DNA of 64,000 nucleotides, from positions 23,542,816-23,606,815 of the forward strand of contig OX463779.1 of assembly GCA_949825025.1 (NCBI GenBank). Direction: 5' to 3'. A program made the translations under genes and the position numbers. This document shows positions 28,551 through 43,769 of this stretch, piece by piece. The number at the start of each line of letters is the position of its first letter. The stretch's first letter is position 1. The stretch comes from Siphlonurus alternatus (Eukaryota > Arthropoda > Insecta > Ephemeroptera > Siphlonuridae). Below the pieces are notes generated by a model. It had not been told where the DNA came from and ran no database searches. It worked only from the letters and a program-made list of their open reading frames with translations.

Positions 28551-31500
28551 AGCTATTTTTATCACCTTTTATTTTAAGTGCCAGTGATAATAATTACATA
28601 GCAAGCAATATTTGATTTTTAATCCTTATATTGTGCATAATAGTATTATTTAGTTTTTTTTTTTTGTTACATTGAAAAATAAAATAAAGCCACGTACCAT
28701 TTTATTGGTTGATATTTTATGTGCCACTTGTAGAGCGAAGCATTTTATAGATCTAATTAGCTGTGCTCAGGCTTAGTTAACATTTCTTTTTTATAATATG
28801 ATAGCATTTAAAGTCAGATTAATGTAATATTAAATACTGGTAAAATGCAGCTGAAGTACACTCTTCTCATTTTAAAGTGTCTTTTTATTATAGCCTTCAA
28901 CGACTTGTGGATACGCCACTAGCTACTGTATATGGTGTATATCTATTTACCCATATTGTTAATAATAGGTTTACAGATATAGCAAAAGTTGAATCTTTTA
29001 TGAGTAGATCTAGTTGCATATATATACCCATAAGGCAAAAGGCCGCAAAAGAGATCCTGAAGACTGCAAATGGTCATTATTTAAAGTAGAAGGATCTACT
29101 ATAAATAATTACAGACTTTCTAAACTTACATTTAATGCTTTAAAATAAAAGCAGAGTGTAATTTCTTGCAAGATGACAGAATTATTACCAGTGAAAATAT
29201 TTTAACTCTTGCACAGCGTGGCTGAAGAGAGCCCTGATTTCAAACGTCTGCTTGATTTACGTGAAGAGGTGCGAGGTGCACGAGGATTATGCACTTCAAC
29301 AACCACATCTACTCACAAACTGACGAGATAATCACGGCTTAAGCGAAAGAGGAAGCCCTAAAACATTATCCAAGGCACCATTACAATCTATGGCTATAAG
29401 TTCCAACTGAAAACGTCGGTCTATTATTTATCATAATTACCGGATTACTTCTAGAAACTTAAAAAAAAGTATTTCATTTCTATTTTTTATAGGGTGAATA
29501 AAAATATTATCATGTGTAAAAGTTAAATTCTGAAAGTAATCCGGAGTTTAAAAATTTTATTTTATAATATTTTTGTTCTTTTTAAAAATAAAAATTATTC
29601 TAGCAACTAAATGTTGAATTTGTTTCTACTTTTTTATACTATATAATATTATTTCTTTGTTTTGTAAAAAAATTATCTCAGATTTTGGTCCAAAAGGCAC
29701 AACATGCACAAGTCATGTTCATGTTTGTATATATAGTTACACTGCAGCAAAGAAGCGAATAATGTTTAATTTTTTGTTTTGTTTCTAAATACAGTTTTTT
29801 TTATTTATTTTTTAGAAAGCCATTTACAATTTCTAAATTTATACATTCAAAGTTTTAAAAATTATAATGAAGGATATTATTATAGTAAAAATTGTTAATG
29901 GCTTTCTATGTCATTCTCAGATATTTCATAGAACCTTTCAGACAACACACCAAAACATAAAAGTGTCATAAAAAACGAAGGTGAAGATCAAAGGGTTAGT
30001 TACCCTGGAATGACGTCAGTATATTAACCTGACCTCAGATGTTGCCAGGTGGTATCAGCACGAGTTTCACATGTTCTCAGGGTATCAACTCAGGGTGTTC
30101 AGTCCTCGGTCTCTGAGCCTTCGGCAAGGAGAGTGGTCTTATCACTTTGCTGGAGATCCGAGCTCATTTTCTGTAACAAGAAGACATTTCAAATAGTATA
30201 TTTTCAATATCAGAGAACATTAGAGACTTCCATGACTTAAGACCAGATCCTTGCCCTTGGAAAATGCAAGGTTATCTACACGCAAGTTTCTGGTTCAATA
30301 TTATAGAAATATGAATAAAAAAAAAATGAGACTGTATTTTGGAAGATGTATAAAAAATATAAAAACAATTCAAATGAAACCATGGCATAATGGTTTCATT
30401 ATAGTCGTGCCGACTATAAACTATAACACACAATAAATCGTAGTGAATGTTTTAGTAGCTATATAACAATAAATATTTTTTTTCGTGGAATAACACTGGA
30501 TAATGCGCTACGTCATCAGACATAAATTACATTGAACCAGACACATCATGACCGCATTTTTCTCTACTCTTTCAAAATATTACTGCTGAGAAAACGACGA
30601 TTTTCCCCATTAAAAAATCTCAAGGAGGTTTCTTAAATCTATAAATAATATTATAGCAACCTATAATATTTGACTTTGATGATTTCAATTGTTCAATAAA
30701 AAAATAGCCCGGCTTTTAGTCAAAATTCATCAATGTGTTATAATGGTGATCAAGAGTGGATGAGAAATAAATCGATTACAAAGCACACTCCACTACATGA
30801 TTGTCACTAAAACTGTGCATAATATACACCTGTTATTCGCACCATGCTCCGTGCGAATAACACCCCACGGTGATTAACAAGGCTGCAGAAGGGAACTTTT
30901 CAGAGCCGAGGAGTGTACATAGAATATTAGTGATATTTCAATGAGTTAAGTCTGGTTTACATTAGATCTATATTATAATCCAACGTTTGTTTATATATGC
31001 TGCAAATGCCTGTGAGGTTTAATCTGGAGCTTGTGCGCGGAACTCGAGAGAAGAGGGTAGAGACAGAAGCGAACAGCCGCAGGGGGGCCAGTAAACTCCT
31101 TCGTATTATTCAAGAAGTAAAGCTTAGATATATTTTCTCAGAAAATAAAGTAAACAATGGGTCTGCAAAGATATATTGGTCCCTAAAGTCCCATTAAAAA
31201 GAATAAATCTGCTCGTAAACTCTTTCGTTTCTCAAAAATACCAGAAAACTACACTTTTTTCTTAAGATAGTACATTTTTTTAATACATAAAATAAAGAAT
31301 TATGTTATAGATATTTTATGAAGCAATACCTTAGCTCATAAAGACTGTTTTAATACGACATAAAGGGTAACTTAAATAATCGCTAAATGAGGAATAAGAA
31401 AAAGTGTTTTAAAAAGTATTATAATAATATTTCATATTGAAAAATTGTTTTGAGATGCTAAGATGTTACGCCCTTCTCATATTGATTCAATTTAAAAACG

Positions 31501-33955
31501 TTTAAAAAACATGTTTTCAATCACTGCTACTTTTTAGTGAAACTCACGATTCTCAAATAAATACTTTCTGCTGCCGTTATTTTTAAGTAAAGACAAAACT
31601 TGAGCTCGGTTCACATATTTACTATAAAAAAGAAGACAAATTTAATTATTACAATTTTATAGATAGATGAAACTGTAATATGAATAATAATGAACTTTGC
31701 TGAAAAATTGAAAATGCTAATTTACTTTTCGTGTGAATATCAAATTATAAATTTGGTTCAATATTAATAATACTCGTCATTTTTATACAAAATGAGTACA
31801 TCGTTGCAAACTTTTGTGGTAGTTATCGATTGTTACTTATATATCAATGATCAAACATATGCATTGTCCGGAATTATTTTTTGCTAATACACTCTATCAA
31901 AAATTATTAATTTTAACTATTAAACGCATTTAATATTAATTGAAGTGCTCACTTTGTCTGATCGTCTCGACGTGTGGTTAGGCAAATTGTTCAACAGGAA
32001 AACCGAGTCTCAAGGCGAGGAAACATCACTTTATAATACCCCTACTGCATATTTAACCCAATCCAGGATTTTTAAAAAGTTACATAACGACACTCCACAT
32101 ATTCTGGCAAATTGGACACTATTATGATTTGAGAGCACACGTCAGCACTGATTTGCCTTTCAATATATTTATTATAACTTACAAAAAGCAGCTGCTGAGA
32201 GTTCTGCTGAGGCTAAGAGCACAATGTTTTTGAATCGGGTCTTGGAATCAGCAAAAAAAATATGACTCAGAAAAAAATATTCTTAACAAAATTCCCACTG
32301 ACAAAGTGTTGTTAACATTATATAAATATATATTGTTCATACTTGTATACTATTGAAATAAAGAGGAGTAATCACAGCTAGGTGGGCGGCGAGGGGGAAA
32401 AGAAAGGGGGAAAGCCAGCCAGCAAGTCTGATTGGAAATTCACGTGTCAACTCATGGAAGCATGCCATCTCATAGTAAATTTTATTGATAATTTTGTCAC
32501 GCAAAGACAATGTAAGAAACTGTTACAGAAATAGTTTTAATATCATGCAGGTATACGTACATTACTTTTTTGTATTATAAGAGACATGAAAAATTGATTT
32601 TTATATGAATAATATAGTAGCTCTATTTTTTCCTATATGATAATCTAATCAGATATAAAATAACAATTTATGTTCTAGAACCGTACATAAAGTATGATTA
32701 CTAACATAAATCTGAAAGCTGATGCACAGTATTTTCTAACGCAAAGCGCCGTGAAGAGTATGCAAACGCTTGAGCGCGCGCGTATTGCGGGTCGGTCTGT
32801 TACCAGGCGCATAGCCCGCAGTCACGTAGCGCAATGAGAGTTCAGTATAGCAAGGCAAACTTTGCAGCCAGTTTCATCAATACTGGTGAGAAAACTTTCA
32901 TGCTAGCAAACAAACGTTTGTGATATAAATATAAGAGGTTTTGTGCCAGAAGTATAAATTGAAGACACAATTGAGACATCCAGCTGCAAAACAATACAAT
33001 TTTATTTCTTGATAAAATATAACTTAACGATCTCTGTTCGTTGGAAATGGCCTTTATTATAAATGTTTATAGTTGCACTGTGTAGCATCTCCTGATCGCA
33101 TATATTTGTTGATTTTGTTAATTTAAATAGCATTTTTTTTTTAATTTAAATTTTTTTATTATATGCATTGTATACTGACAAACTATTACTGATAAACTAG
33201 TATAACAAACTTGAGAAACATGGTTTTAATATATTAAATAATTAATTCAAATTCCTAGACCCGCAAGTTTGCTGCGCCAGTTTTCATGCGACTGGCAGGA
33301 AACCTCGCAAGGAATCATGCAAGGCTGCAATTACAGAAGCTATCATTGCGCAGGCGAGGAAACAAAGACCATTGTTTGCTCAGTGCGGTCGTTTTGTATT
33401 GGAAACGTTGGGACTGAAGATTACTTTTAAATTACTTTACAAACTATTTGTTGTCATTTTATTTCAATGTTTTTCTTTTTAATAAGATAAATGTTATTAA
33501 CATTTTCAAGAGAACTGGAGTGTAAAATTAAAACTGGGGGAAAAAAACTATAAATATACAATTAATTAAAATTATTTTAAAATTTAATTAATAATTTTCC
33601 ACATTATATTATTGTAAAACACTTATTCAGCCAACATTTTTTTTTAGCTCAATATTCTACAATATTTTAGTACTTCATTTAATCCCACAATATTTGTGTT
33701 AAAGCTAAATTGAGCTGAAAAGCTTTGTGAATTTTTACACACAGGAAAGCTTTGTTTGTTTTTTTAATTAATTTTGATGAAAGTACTACAGATTTTCACT
33801 TTTTTTTTTTTTTTGCTACATTGTATTACTGTTTTATTTTATAGTGCATTTTCGTATATTCGTGGAATGAAATATACGCAGACTAAATTCTCCCCCTCTA
33901 ACTCAGAATTATAATACACGAAGTTAAGTGACGAGGGACAGTGGGATTTACACAC
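28551..33955. other. AT-rich non-coding stretch right of the Polinton
   Basis: No credible gene found. Short open frames (for example 28877-29089, 30049-30240, 30997-31197) lack family resemblance and splice-consistent context. Two GC-richer islands (about 32740-32840 and 33255-33420) show no reading-frame signal. A dispersed repeat lies at 30840-30920. This may be intron or intergenic sequence of the membrane-protein gene(s) to the right. Confidence 0.5.
30840..30920 (+). repeat. Dispersed repeat, copy 1
   Basis: Sequence from CACCATGCTCCGTGCGAATA to GGAGTGTACAT, with core GGTGATTAACAAG and AGGAGTGTACAT, is about 75% similar to 38839-38920 in the same orientation. Class unknown. Confidence 0.6.
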
Positions 33956-34090
33956 CCCGATGGTTCGCCGCCGCTGTGCCTTCTGTCTCCTTCTACGTGT
34001 CGCAAGGCAGGCTCCGAGTGCAATCAGGATGGCGAGCACCAGTGCACCCAGGCAAGCAGCCGGCACCAGCGCACTCTGCCGCGCAAGCTC
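33956..34090 (-). CDS. Internal exon encoding a transmembrane segment and basic cytoplasmic start
   Basis: A 135-nt exon, phase 0 at both ends, between an acceptor (ACATTTCAG) and a donor (GGG|GTGTGT). It encodes 45 residues: ELARQSALVPAAC, a hydrophobic helix (GALVLAILIALGACLA), then TRRRRQKAQRRRTIG. Hydrophobic helix followed by Arg/Lys is the type I stop-transfer pattern. High GC relative to surroundings supports coding. Its phase is compatible with the exon at 43033-43608 on the same strand 9 kb upstream, so they could belong to one gene, but a second membrane helix would be odd there. Function unknown. It could also belong to a separate type I receptor. Confidence 0.6.
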
Positions 34091-34855
34091 CTGAAATGTA
34101 AAAAGAAAAGGTGGTAACTGGAGGATACTGGATGCAATACCGTGTTTATTCAATTTTTTTGTTTTGTCAGTATTTTAAAGCGAGTCTTTTTTTTTTACTA
34201 AAATTTCTTGAAAACCCAAGAATTAATTTAGCAATTAAATTTTGCCTGCCCTTATTTTAGGCTAATTTGATAGCACAATTTTTTTACTTTAGTAATTTTT
34301 GTAGTAAATATTTTTTTTATGTATATGAATATCTATATATGCAACAAATAAGTTTATTTTTGGCATCCTCTTCACATTTTATAGTACATATGTTTCAATA
34401 ATCTTTGTCTACGAATGCCTTGGTCGTAAAAAATCAGCCACAATGATGAGAAGAGCGCATTGTAAAAACCTCGTAGTTTAACTACTTATAATGTTAAAGA
34501 CGCAAGAGTGACAAGAGCAATAAAAAAAATGCTGCTGAAAATAAGTGAGTGAAAAAAGCAGAGAAACGAATAGTTGGGTATATAAGAAAAGTTCAAATTC
34601 TTTCTTATACAGAACTAAGGAAAAGATTAAAAAAAAAAAAAAACAAAAACAAAAAAAAAAAAAAAAAAAAAACACTCGTAAATCTTTTATGAGAAGAAAT
34701 TTTTGTTCACACGTTTGAATAAGCTTTGAGTGGTGTTCATTTGTAATGACACAAAAAACTTGTCAAACAATGGAAAATCTTGACGTAATCGAGCGTGAAA
34801 GGAAAACATAAAATTAGCTTCAATCTTTAAATTTATATACAGTGTGTGTTGCTTC

Positions 34856-34900
<45 letters not shown>

Positions 34901-37461
34901 AAAATGGACGGAATTATTACTGAAAAAAATAATAATAACTCCCCAAGTTACATTATAATATTTAATAAACCTTGCTTTATTAAAACACTAATTTATTTGC
35001 TAGTACGTTGGCTTGGTGTGAGAATTCTGTCCTCACGTACAAAATTAAGTACTTTGTGTAATTTACACCTCAGAAGTCTGTGCCGCATAAACACGCTCAT
35101 TCCTTCATCAGACATGGGAGCGTAGGCGGGTTCTACTAGTCAGTGGTCCCGGCATCGACCCGCCGTCTCTCTGCTGCTGCTGGCCATGCTGCTGTGCTTG
35201 CTTGCTTGCAGTACCGAGTATAGCACTTGTCGCCTCCCCAAACCCATACCCGCGTAGCCAGAGTTGCGTTCCGTGTTCCCGCCGAGCCTAGAGGCTCCCG
35301 CCAGCCGCCAAGTGCTCTGTGACGCCGGGCATTGATCGCGGCCTCTCTCTCGGCAGCTATTAGCGCTCTCTTACTCAACTCTGCATGATATTTCCCTCTC
35401 TCTCCTCTTAAGTTTTCTCTCTCACTTTTACGAGTCTTCTCTCCCGTCATTCTTTCGCAAATTCCTCTCTCTGGTTTCCTCTCAGTCCCCTCTTACCTTC
35501 TCTATTTATCGCTCGCCCTTATATTCCATTTCCCCAGCACCGTACCTTCATTCTCTTCCTCACATTATCATTGTCTTTTCTACTCAATACTCTCTCTTTC
35601 TCTCTGATGAATTATTTCAACTCCGTGGCTCGGGCCAACTCTCATTGAACAAGAACAAACCTGCAAATAAGCCAAGTCATATTCATGTCAAAAGTTTTCG
35701 TTACTTCTTATAATATGATTTGCTGTTTTTGACTCTTGAAATGGGAAAAAAATGTGTACATTATAAAAATAAATAAACACGTATACACTATAAACGTGGG
35801 TAAAAAGACTAAAAGTTAATGGTCTTAATAATATTTTATTTTCTTAATTAAACTTACTATTCATGAAAGTACTGCGTCAGGAGACTATAACGAAGACAAC
35901 GATAAAACATTTTTTAACCTTACAGGCTGAAGAGCATGTACATTGGTATATTTGTATAATTATAATTAGGTAATATTATAGAAATTTATAGAATATTTTA
36001 AAATTCAGGTACGTTTAAATATATCTTATACAACCAATTACGTGTATTATATTTTTAGTCTCCACGCCGTTTGGATATAGGTATAAGCTGTCCTGTTATT
36101 ATACATATGTATATAATTTTAAACTTATAAATTAAGACATAATATGTACTTTGTGGCCATTCAGCTTTTTAATAATCCATATAGGGATTGCGTGGGTGTA
36201 GAAATGGTTGCGTACCTACAAGGCGTGAAATAACAACGAATACTTATTTTCTAAAATCATTCATTCTGTGTAAATAAGGTAAAAACCATCCAACAATAAT
36301 TTATGTTTCAAATAAAATTTAATGAATTTAAGCTTTAATTGTTTTATTTTCATTAAAATATGTATTATATTTTTTACTGATGAAATTATTAATAAAATAA
36401 TAATGAACTCGACGCTGTGGGGATAAAACAAATTAAATATTATGTAAATTTTCCCTGCTAAAAATTACAATGGTAAGAAATTACTTTTTTTTAAATATTA
36501 TGCTCCAATAATTCAAAATCTCAACGTTAAATAAAATTAAATATTATTAAAAGTTTTAAATTTTGTTAAACAAACATTTTATACAATATATAGATGTCTG
36601 CAATTATATCGATTCTCACCCCAGGTATAGAGTTCATCAAATCGTTTAATATGTAGATATAACAAATTCTCTTGGATAGAATTTTTTTTATGTGACAGCT
36701 TTTATAGAAAACATAAAGATAGAAGACGCCTCAAATTACACACACGTAAAACGACACAAAGTAACGCATTTGAAAAAAGAATGTTCACAGTTATAGTATA
36801 CATAGCAAAAGATAAACTAAATTATACATTTAATGTCACAAGTGTTATATAACAGCATGCTAGCTGCTGTAAGTTCTGTTTCATAAAACATCAAGCTGTT
36901 TATTTTACGTTATTCTTTTCTTTGTACTGCAGTTTACTGTGTCCATATTATACGGAGTGAAGTTTGTGTTCCATTAATATGAACTTCAAGATATATATGC
37001 TTAATAAACTTTATATACAACTATATATTAAGAATGGTGACCGACTTTCTTTATTGTCTACATAGATCCTGTGATGTTCCTAATTTTCTGACTGATGTAT
37101 TTTTTCTCCATTGAACTGAATTTATGTAAAAGATTTGCTATTACAAATCTGTATTATAGAAAATACAAACCCACAACGAAAAACAATATACATTATTTTG
37201 TGAACTGTCTTTAATAGTGATATAAAAAGATTTCGAACATCAGATCTACATATTTATATGTACGATCTATACTTGTATTATATATAGGTACGCCTGTGTT
37301 CTATTTTTTAATAAATTTAATGTAATTATGTGAACACAAGAATGTAAAGAGAGAGGTTAAAATAGCATTTGAAATCGTAATTATATTTTTTTTTCTTAAA
37401 ACATAAAAATTCATTTAAAAAATTTGTTCATGTATATATTATATATATATACATATTCATA

Positions 37462-37462
<1 letters not shown>

Positions 37463-37527
<65 letters not shown>
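37463..37527. repeat. (AT)n microsatellite
   Basis: About 65 bp of uninterrupted AT units, with shorter AT runs around it. Confidence 0.95.
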
Positions 37528-37532
<5 letters not shown>

Positions 37533-38061
37533 TTTTAAATTAATCTTCCATTGTTCAAACTCCTGTTTTCATTTTTTTTTTAATATAATACTTTCATATA
37601 AAGGTTGTGTATAATTACACAATTTACACAAATAGCTAAGACTCACAATCCGGGTAAGTGTGTTTATAATTATATTATGAAATCCTCTGTGACCTATGCA
37701 GTGTATGTTGTATTCATAAAAATAAACGTACTCTGTGTTATACTACAGCGACACTAACATGCGCTATCACAATGTTCCTGTCAGGGTGACGTACATATTA
37801 AAAAACTCTTGAGGGGACGACGGAAAAAAAGGGAGACTCGCAATATGTTGTATCCAACAGACCAGATATTTAAATCACCGTTGTATAATAGTAGGATAAA
37901 GGAGAAAACGACATACAGTAAAAAATATTTAAATTGGCATTTTGCAACAAGCTTGCTTTTTTTTTTCTTAAAAAAATACTCACATTCAAACAACCTTGAC
38001 CTTATATGTGATAAAGTGGCAATATTGTAAAATGCCAGCAACATAAAGTGAGCAGAACGAA

Positions 38062-38206
<145 letters not shown>

Positions 38207-38838
38207 GAGGCAACCACACACGTTACTATAGCAACGGCACACAGCAAAGTGATATAAACCCAATTTACGGACTTTGTCTTTGATGAGAGAGCGCAGGTTT
38301 CAATCTTGTCAGCTGCCTGCCTGCCCGCTCGATCTGCCAAGCTGATCAATATGTGCAGCCTGCTGCCCCCTAAGCTGCTGCGATACATGAAATTCTTTTC
38401 CTTCTTCCTCTTTTCCCAGCTCGATGCCAGCACTATAGTAAAAACGATGTACCATAAAGAATAAGCAAGCCTGGTAGCAAGCAGCAGCAGCAGGTTTTAT
38501 TCGTTGAGTCGCGTCTTGCTTGCCGGCTGCTTATATAGAGCTATTACGATTGAGAAATCGATAGATGAATATGCATGAGAAATTCATGGAAACAAAGTTG
38601 AATCTCACGCTACGTCGCACGCCTGAGTGTTCAACCCATGGCCTCGTCACCGAGCGGCGGCCCCTTCAGCTAACTTTAACTGAATTACAATGACTTGTTC
38701 AACCAGCCAACATTAACTTGTATGTAAGTGTGCTAATGTAAATATTTAAATACCACTTCTTCTTTATTTTAAGCTATCGTAAATTGTTATTATTTTTTAA
38801 TTTAGTAAAGTTATATAATTCTCATATTTATTTTAATC

Positions 38839-38920
38839 ACCATGCCTCGTAAGAATAACACAGAGGATGGTGATTAACAAGCCTGCAAGTGGGAAATTTT
38901 CCAAGGCGACGTGTGTACAT
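38839..38920 (+). repeat. Dispersed repeat, copy 2
   Basis: Diverged copy of 30840-30920, 8 kb away. Shares CACCATGC, AATAACAC, GGTGATTAACAAG, CTGCA, and GTGTACAT in the same order. Confidence 0.6.
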
Positions 38921-40630
38921 TCATAATGTTGTTTTAGCAATAAACTAAAAATTAAAAAATATTTTTATGGAATAATAACCTACATGAGGAGGCTAAAAGC
39001 GATAAAATCATTTAACAGATGAGGTGAATCTCATCCTCCCTTCAGTCCCTAAAAAAAACATCCCATAATTACATTTTATGGCAATGAAAATTGTGACCGA
39101 GAGGAATATTAAAAAATAAACCGATTGCCAGCTCACACTAAAGTCCAACAAATGCTCACAAAAAAACATTATTTGCAACTTAAATTGACTTGAAATCATT
39201 ATTTTAATTAACTTTCTCTTTGATTGAGCAAATTAAGATCATCATTTAATTCCTAATAGGTCTCTAGAGATAATAGGAGCATCCTTCCTGGGGACAACAT
39301 GAACTTTACCCCGCCTATATATGACTTGCTGGAGCTGCACTTAAATTAATGTAACTATGCTAATTTGCAATTTTGGGTCAAGTAAGAATAAGCTGAATAA
39401 GAGCATGATGCATGCAGTTAAAAGAGTTTAGGTTCTCCACGTCTCTATAGACTCGTGGTAACGTTTACAAACAGAGAAGGGTTTATTAAGTTTATAGTAC
39501 CCAGAGATGTACGAGATGTACGTAAGTACATGCTTGAATGTATTTTTTTTTTATATATATTTTAAAATTCAATTAAAAAAATATATATTTTCTTTTTTTA
39601 TTTTTATCCTGCATTATTATTCCTATAGCTAAGCGATTTTTTATGCTTGTGGGATTGTTTGTAATCCACTAGAGCGTCGGGTGCAGTAGCTCCAAGCAGG
39701 AGGAATGTTGCGGGGGCAGAGTGAGCGAGCGAGCGAGTGAGCCGGCCAGAGACCACTTCACTGGATTGCTCTCCACGGCCAGCACTCCAGCAGCAGCCGA
39801 CGCGGCTGTTGCCACTGTGGTGGTTATGGAGCTGGCGAGGCAGCAGCTAACAACCACAGATACACATAGAAGCGGTCGAGCGCAGAATAGCTCTGCAGTC
39901 GGACGAATAAAGCACGTCTATACTATATACTTATAAGTTGTTGCTTAGGCTTTTATACTGCATGAGACATATTCCATGCTGCATTAATACTAGTAAAAAT
40001 TTGAGGGAAAATGAAATGGATATAAAAAGAGGGGAAAAAATAAGTTAACAAATAAATGAGAAATTTTTTTCCTCTTTAACAAAGATATTGCTAGTTTTAT
40101 ATTAAAAAAAAACATTTTTATACTTTCTATTCAAATGTTTTAAAGTGTCCTTTCTTTGTAAAAATTTTAATCTCTAAGGAGTATAATGTATGAAAAAAAA
40201 AAAAGAAAAAAAAATAGTGCAGACTATTTATTTCTATATCTTCACTACTTTGTATTATTTTCTTTGTTATACCTATTCAATTATTCACTCGTGATAAAAA
40301 TTTAAATTGTAGTTTTAAAAACTTTTTAGACTATAATAAATAATATGTATACATTATATAGCGTCTAATATATTTGCTTGAAAAAAAATTGAGAAAGTTA
40401 ATGTTTTAAAACTTTATTACTTTTTGTAATAGAAAAACAAAATAATGTTTTGTGTAAACGGAAGTAAAATGGTCGAATGAGGCTTTTAAAAGCATTGGAT
40501 GACTTTTCTGTCACTTTACTTTCCTGCCTCGTAGAAAACTTTTCTCATCCTCTATTTTTTTTTTTTTTAAGCTGCATGTTGCTCAAACTTGTTGCAACAT
40601 ATATATAGAGAGGGGAAGAAGAAACCCTAT

Positions 40631-40674
<44 letters not shown>

Positions 40675-43032
40675 TCTATAACTTTGAAGAATCGATAATA
40701 TAATATAAATCGAAGCATAGTCATCAATCATATTACAACGTCAGCTGTGATTGATCTGTAGCCTAGACAAGCAATGAATTATGCCAAAGTCACGTGCTTT
40801 TCTGATCATGTCGGGTCAAGCGGTTGTGATCGCTACATCGCGTGGTGCGGCTAGCAAGCAGCGAGGGTCGCACTGCAGTGGCGCCCCAGTCAATATCACC
40901 CCCTCCTACCCTCCCTCCCCCGCAGGCCGTATCTCACGCTACATATACACCACAACCAACCTGCCTGCAGCTAGCTATAGCTTGGTAGTGGTGGCGAGAG
41001 TTCACAGGAATACAAAATAAGCTTGAGACCAACAATAGAAGCTAGCACTCCGCAACTACTTAAACTTTCATGTGCTTGCAATAGCTGCTTTCTTGTAAGA
41101 CATCAAGAAACACACATATACTATATATTAAAGGCCCTATGACCATTTCACAGTATTCAGTCCACAGTTAGTATTGCTTCAATATGATATATATATGGCT
41201 GCATAAAAAAAATTGTTCCAGCAGCAATAATATCTGAGATAATAGCCGATGAAAAGGCACCTGTGACGTCATTTATACCCATTCTGCGGCGACGGTATAG
41301 GGAAATCCCTGCAAAAGATAGGTTCACTCAAGCTGCAACCACGGACATAAATTTAATTCTTGAAAGTTGAAATTTTACCACGGCCGGCAGTCTTGATAGT
41401 ATTTATCAAATATCCTGAAAGAATTTTGCTGTTGACATTTACACAGACTAAATTACTGCAGTAGCAAGATAAGCCAAAAATTTAACATTGTTTTCCAATG
41501 TAACATTTTTCTCTTAACTCATAAAACTCAATCGCGTACTGACAAACGTAAGTTACAAGATTCAAGATAGGTCCAGAGGTTAACCCCTGCTGCATATGTT
41601 ACCCGCTTCATTTTTATGCTGATAAAGTTGCCTAATTTCACGGCGAGTTTGCACAAACGATAAGATGTAATTATATTATTTTTACAGTATAGTTTACAAT
41701 TTTTTTCTGTTTTATAATAATAATAATAAATGTTTATTGAGCAAACATGGCAATATATACATTTATATTGTAAAAAATTAAAAATAAAAAAATTATTAAA
41801 CAAATTGCAAATTACATACAGTACATATATATTATAATATATAATATTTATGAAATAAATGAAATAATGCACTCTTTTGTTACTATACCGATATAATAAT
41901 ATTTAATATAAAACTATATAACTGAAATCCATAAATAAAGTATATAGGTATAATATTATGTATATAGAGCTCTAGTATATTACGTTCTTTTAAAATGGGC
42001 GTGTTGTATGTAATCATATACTCTCCTTTAAAAAAAAACATGCAAAAAATTACTTTTTTTTATCACTTTAACAAAATAAAATAATCAAAGCACAAAATTA
42101 TTATCTATACATTGCAGCTTAGACTTGTCGTAAAATATAATAAGAGTTTAATAAATAATTAATTCTTGCTTGGTTCATAACTTTCATTTTTCATATATAT
42201 AGAGAGAGTTCATTAAAAAATTCTATTGTCGTTTAGTCTAATTAAGCTGTCATAAAGTCCCCTCGCTCCTATGGGAGAATGCCGTTAATGCAATCAACGA
42301 TGCAATGTCGTGCCAGGCAATTAACGAGCCACGTTGTCAAACAATCTCATTTACATGACAAACGTCCAGATTTTGCTCTCTGCTGCTGTTAAAAATGAAA
42401 AAGCATACGTAATAGCGTTCATTTCGTACAATTTTTTTCATTAAATGTAAATGTAATTTTTAAATAATTAAAACATATTGTTAAATTGTATGTATTGCAG
42501 AGAGTAGAGAGAATTTATTTTTAAATTACCTTTTCAACCTTTTATTCAGCACGAGAAATTTATTGATTTATTTTTTTGTTTTATTTACGTTAAAATAAGT
42601 TGCTTATCCATCGTAAAGAATTCAACGATACATAATTTTTACACATTACCGCACGAATAAAGAGTTTAACTCTGAAGAGTGAGAGAGAGAGAGAAAGGAA
42701 GAGGAGAAAACACACACTATATCTTATACAGTATGTACGTGTTATTCTATGTACACTGTTTATGTACTGTTTACTCGAGCTAATTGAAAAAAAGAAAAAA
42801 AAGCATGTACCAAAAAAAAATATGTGTATATATAATATATATAATAATAATATAAATAACACAAAATCACCGTATAATATTATATAATGTAGTAAACTTT
42901 CAACTATATCAATTTCTCCTAATCCCACAACAACGACATTATATTGACAAGTATATAATTATATTATAACTACATATATACTCCTTGCAAAAAAATTCTA
43001 AGCTACAACCATCTGTTGTTCCGTTCACTCAC

Positions 43033-43608
43033 CGTCCACTGCGCGTACGTGTTTGCTGGATCCACGAAAGGCCAACGCGATGGTAACCATGACTTATGAG
43101 GGTGGTTTGTTGTTATTTCTGAAAAACTAGGTACAGTCGTAATTGGTGGCGGCTCTGTGGGTGGTGGAGATGGCATGGTAGTAATCACAGAACCCTGTGT
43201 GGTGCTGGTAGTTGCTACGGTCCAGGCCTCAGTGAGAGCAATCACAAGACGCGTAGTTGGCATAGCAGTTGGAGTCTCCGTGCTGGTGCTCAAATTCACG
43301 GTAGTCTCCATGGTGCTCGTGATGAAGGGTGTTGACGTGGTACGTGGTTGTAAGGTTGTTGATGTTGCTGTGGTTGTCGCGATGCGGCGATGCGGCGCGG
43401 GTAGCACCAGGTGCGATGAGACAAGTAAAGGAACCACAACGGCAGCTACTACACCACCTACCAACACTACGCAGATGGCAACTAGTACGGCAGTACGTCC
43501 TGATGACGTGTGATGCTTTGTAATTGTAATGTTATCATCTCCATTTGCATCCTGCGGTAAAATAGTGTACTGCAGCGAGCTCTCACCGTGCCGCACCGTC
43601 TTATACAT
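43033..43608 (-). CDS. N-terminal exon of a membrane protein with a Thr-rich mucin-like stalk
   Basis: ATG at 43608; the exon ends at a donor (ACG|GTGAGT) at 43033, giving 192 residues in phase 0. Residues 1-38 are polar and would be cytosolic. Residues 39-63 are a strong transmembrane helix (AVLVAICVVLVGGVVAAVVV). Residues 75-165 are Thr/Ser/Pro-rich (TTTATSTT, TSTETPTAMPTT, SPPPTEPPP), a likely O-glycosylated stalk. There is no signal peptide before the helix, so a type II membrane protein is likely, with its extracellular domain encoded by exons further along the minus strand. Type II proteases and metallopeptidases have this build, but no catalytic exon was found, so no function is assigned. 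A TATA-like element lies about 160 bases upstream. Confidence 0.72.
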
Positions 43609-43769
43609 TGCTGTGCCTACCTAATACTGCTGGAACACAGATGCTATATGCTCGGAGGCTGAGCCGCGACTGACTACTGCTGAGCGCGCCGTCGCAATCA
43701 ATAGCGCGGCCCGCAACCAGATTCGCCTGCTTCTCGTGCCAGGCACCGCGCAAGCACCGCCACTAAAGT

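Noticed and set aside
28877..29089. 70-codon open frame right of the Polinton
   Set aside because: No recognisable motifs, ordinary AT-rich composition, no splice context.
30045..30200. Possible exon (WYQHEFHMFSGYQ...) after an AG
   Set aside because: Open for about 50 codons but it ends in a stop, has no donor and shows no family resemblance.
35136..35450. 104-codon minus-strand open frame in a GC-richer island
   Set aside because: Composition is driven by CT- and GCT-rich sequence; the product looks random and Arg-rich.
39669..39936. Overlapping open frames near 39.7 kb
   Set aside because: Built on GAGC and GCA/CAG repeats; no motif on either strand.
43157..43523. Plus-strand open frames opposite the mucin-like exon
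   Set aside because: Shadows of the Thr-rich minus-strand coding exon.
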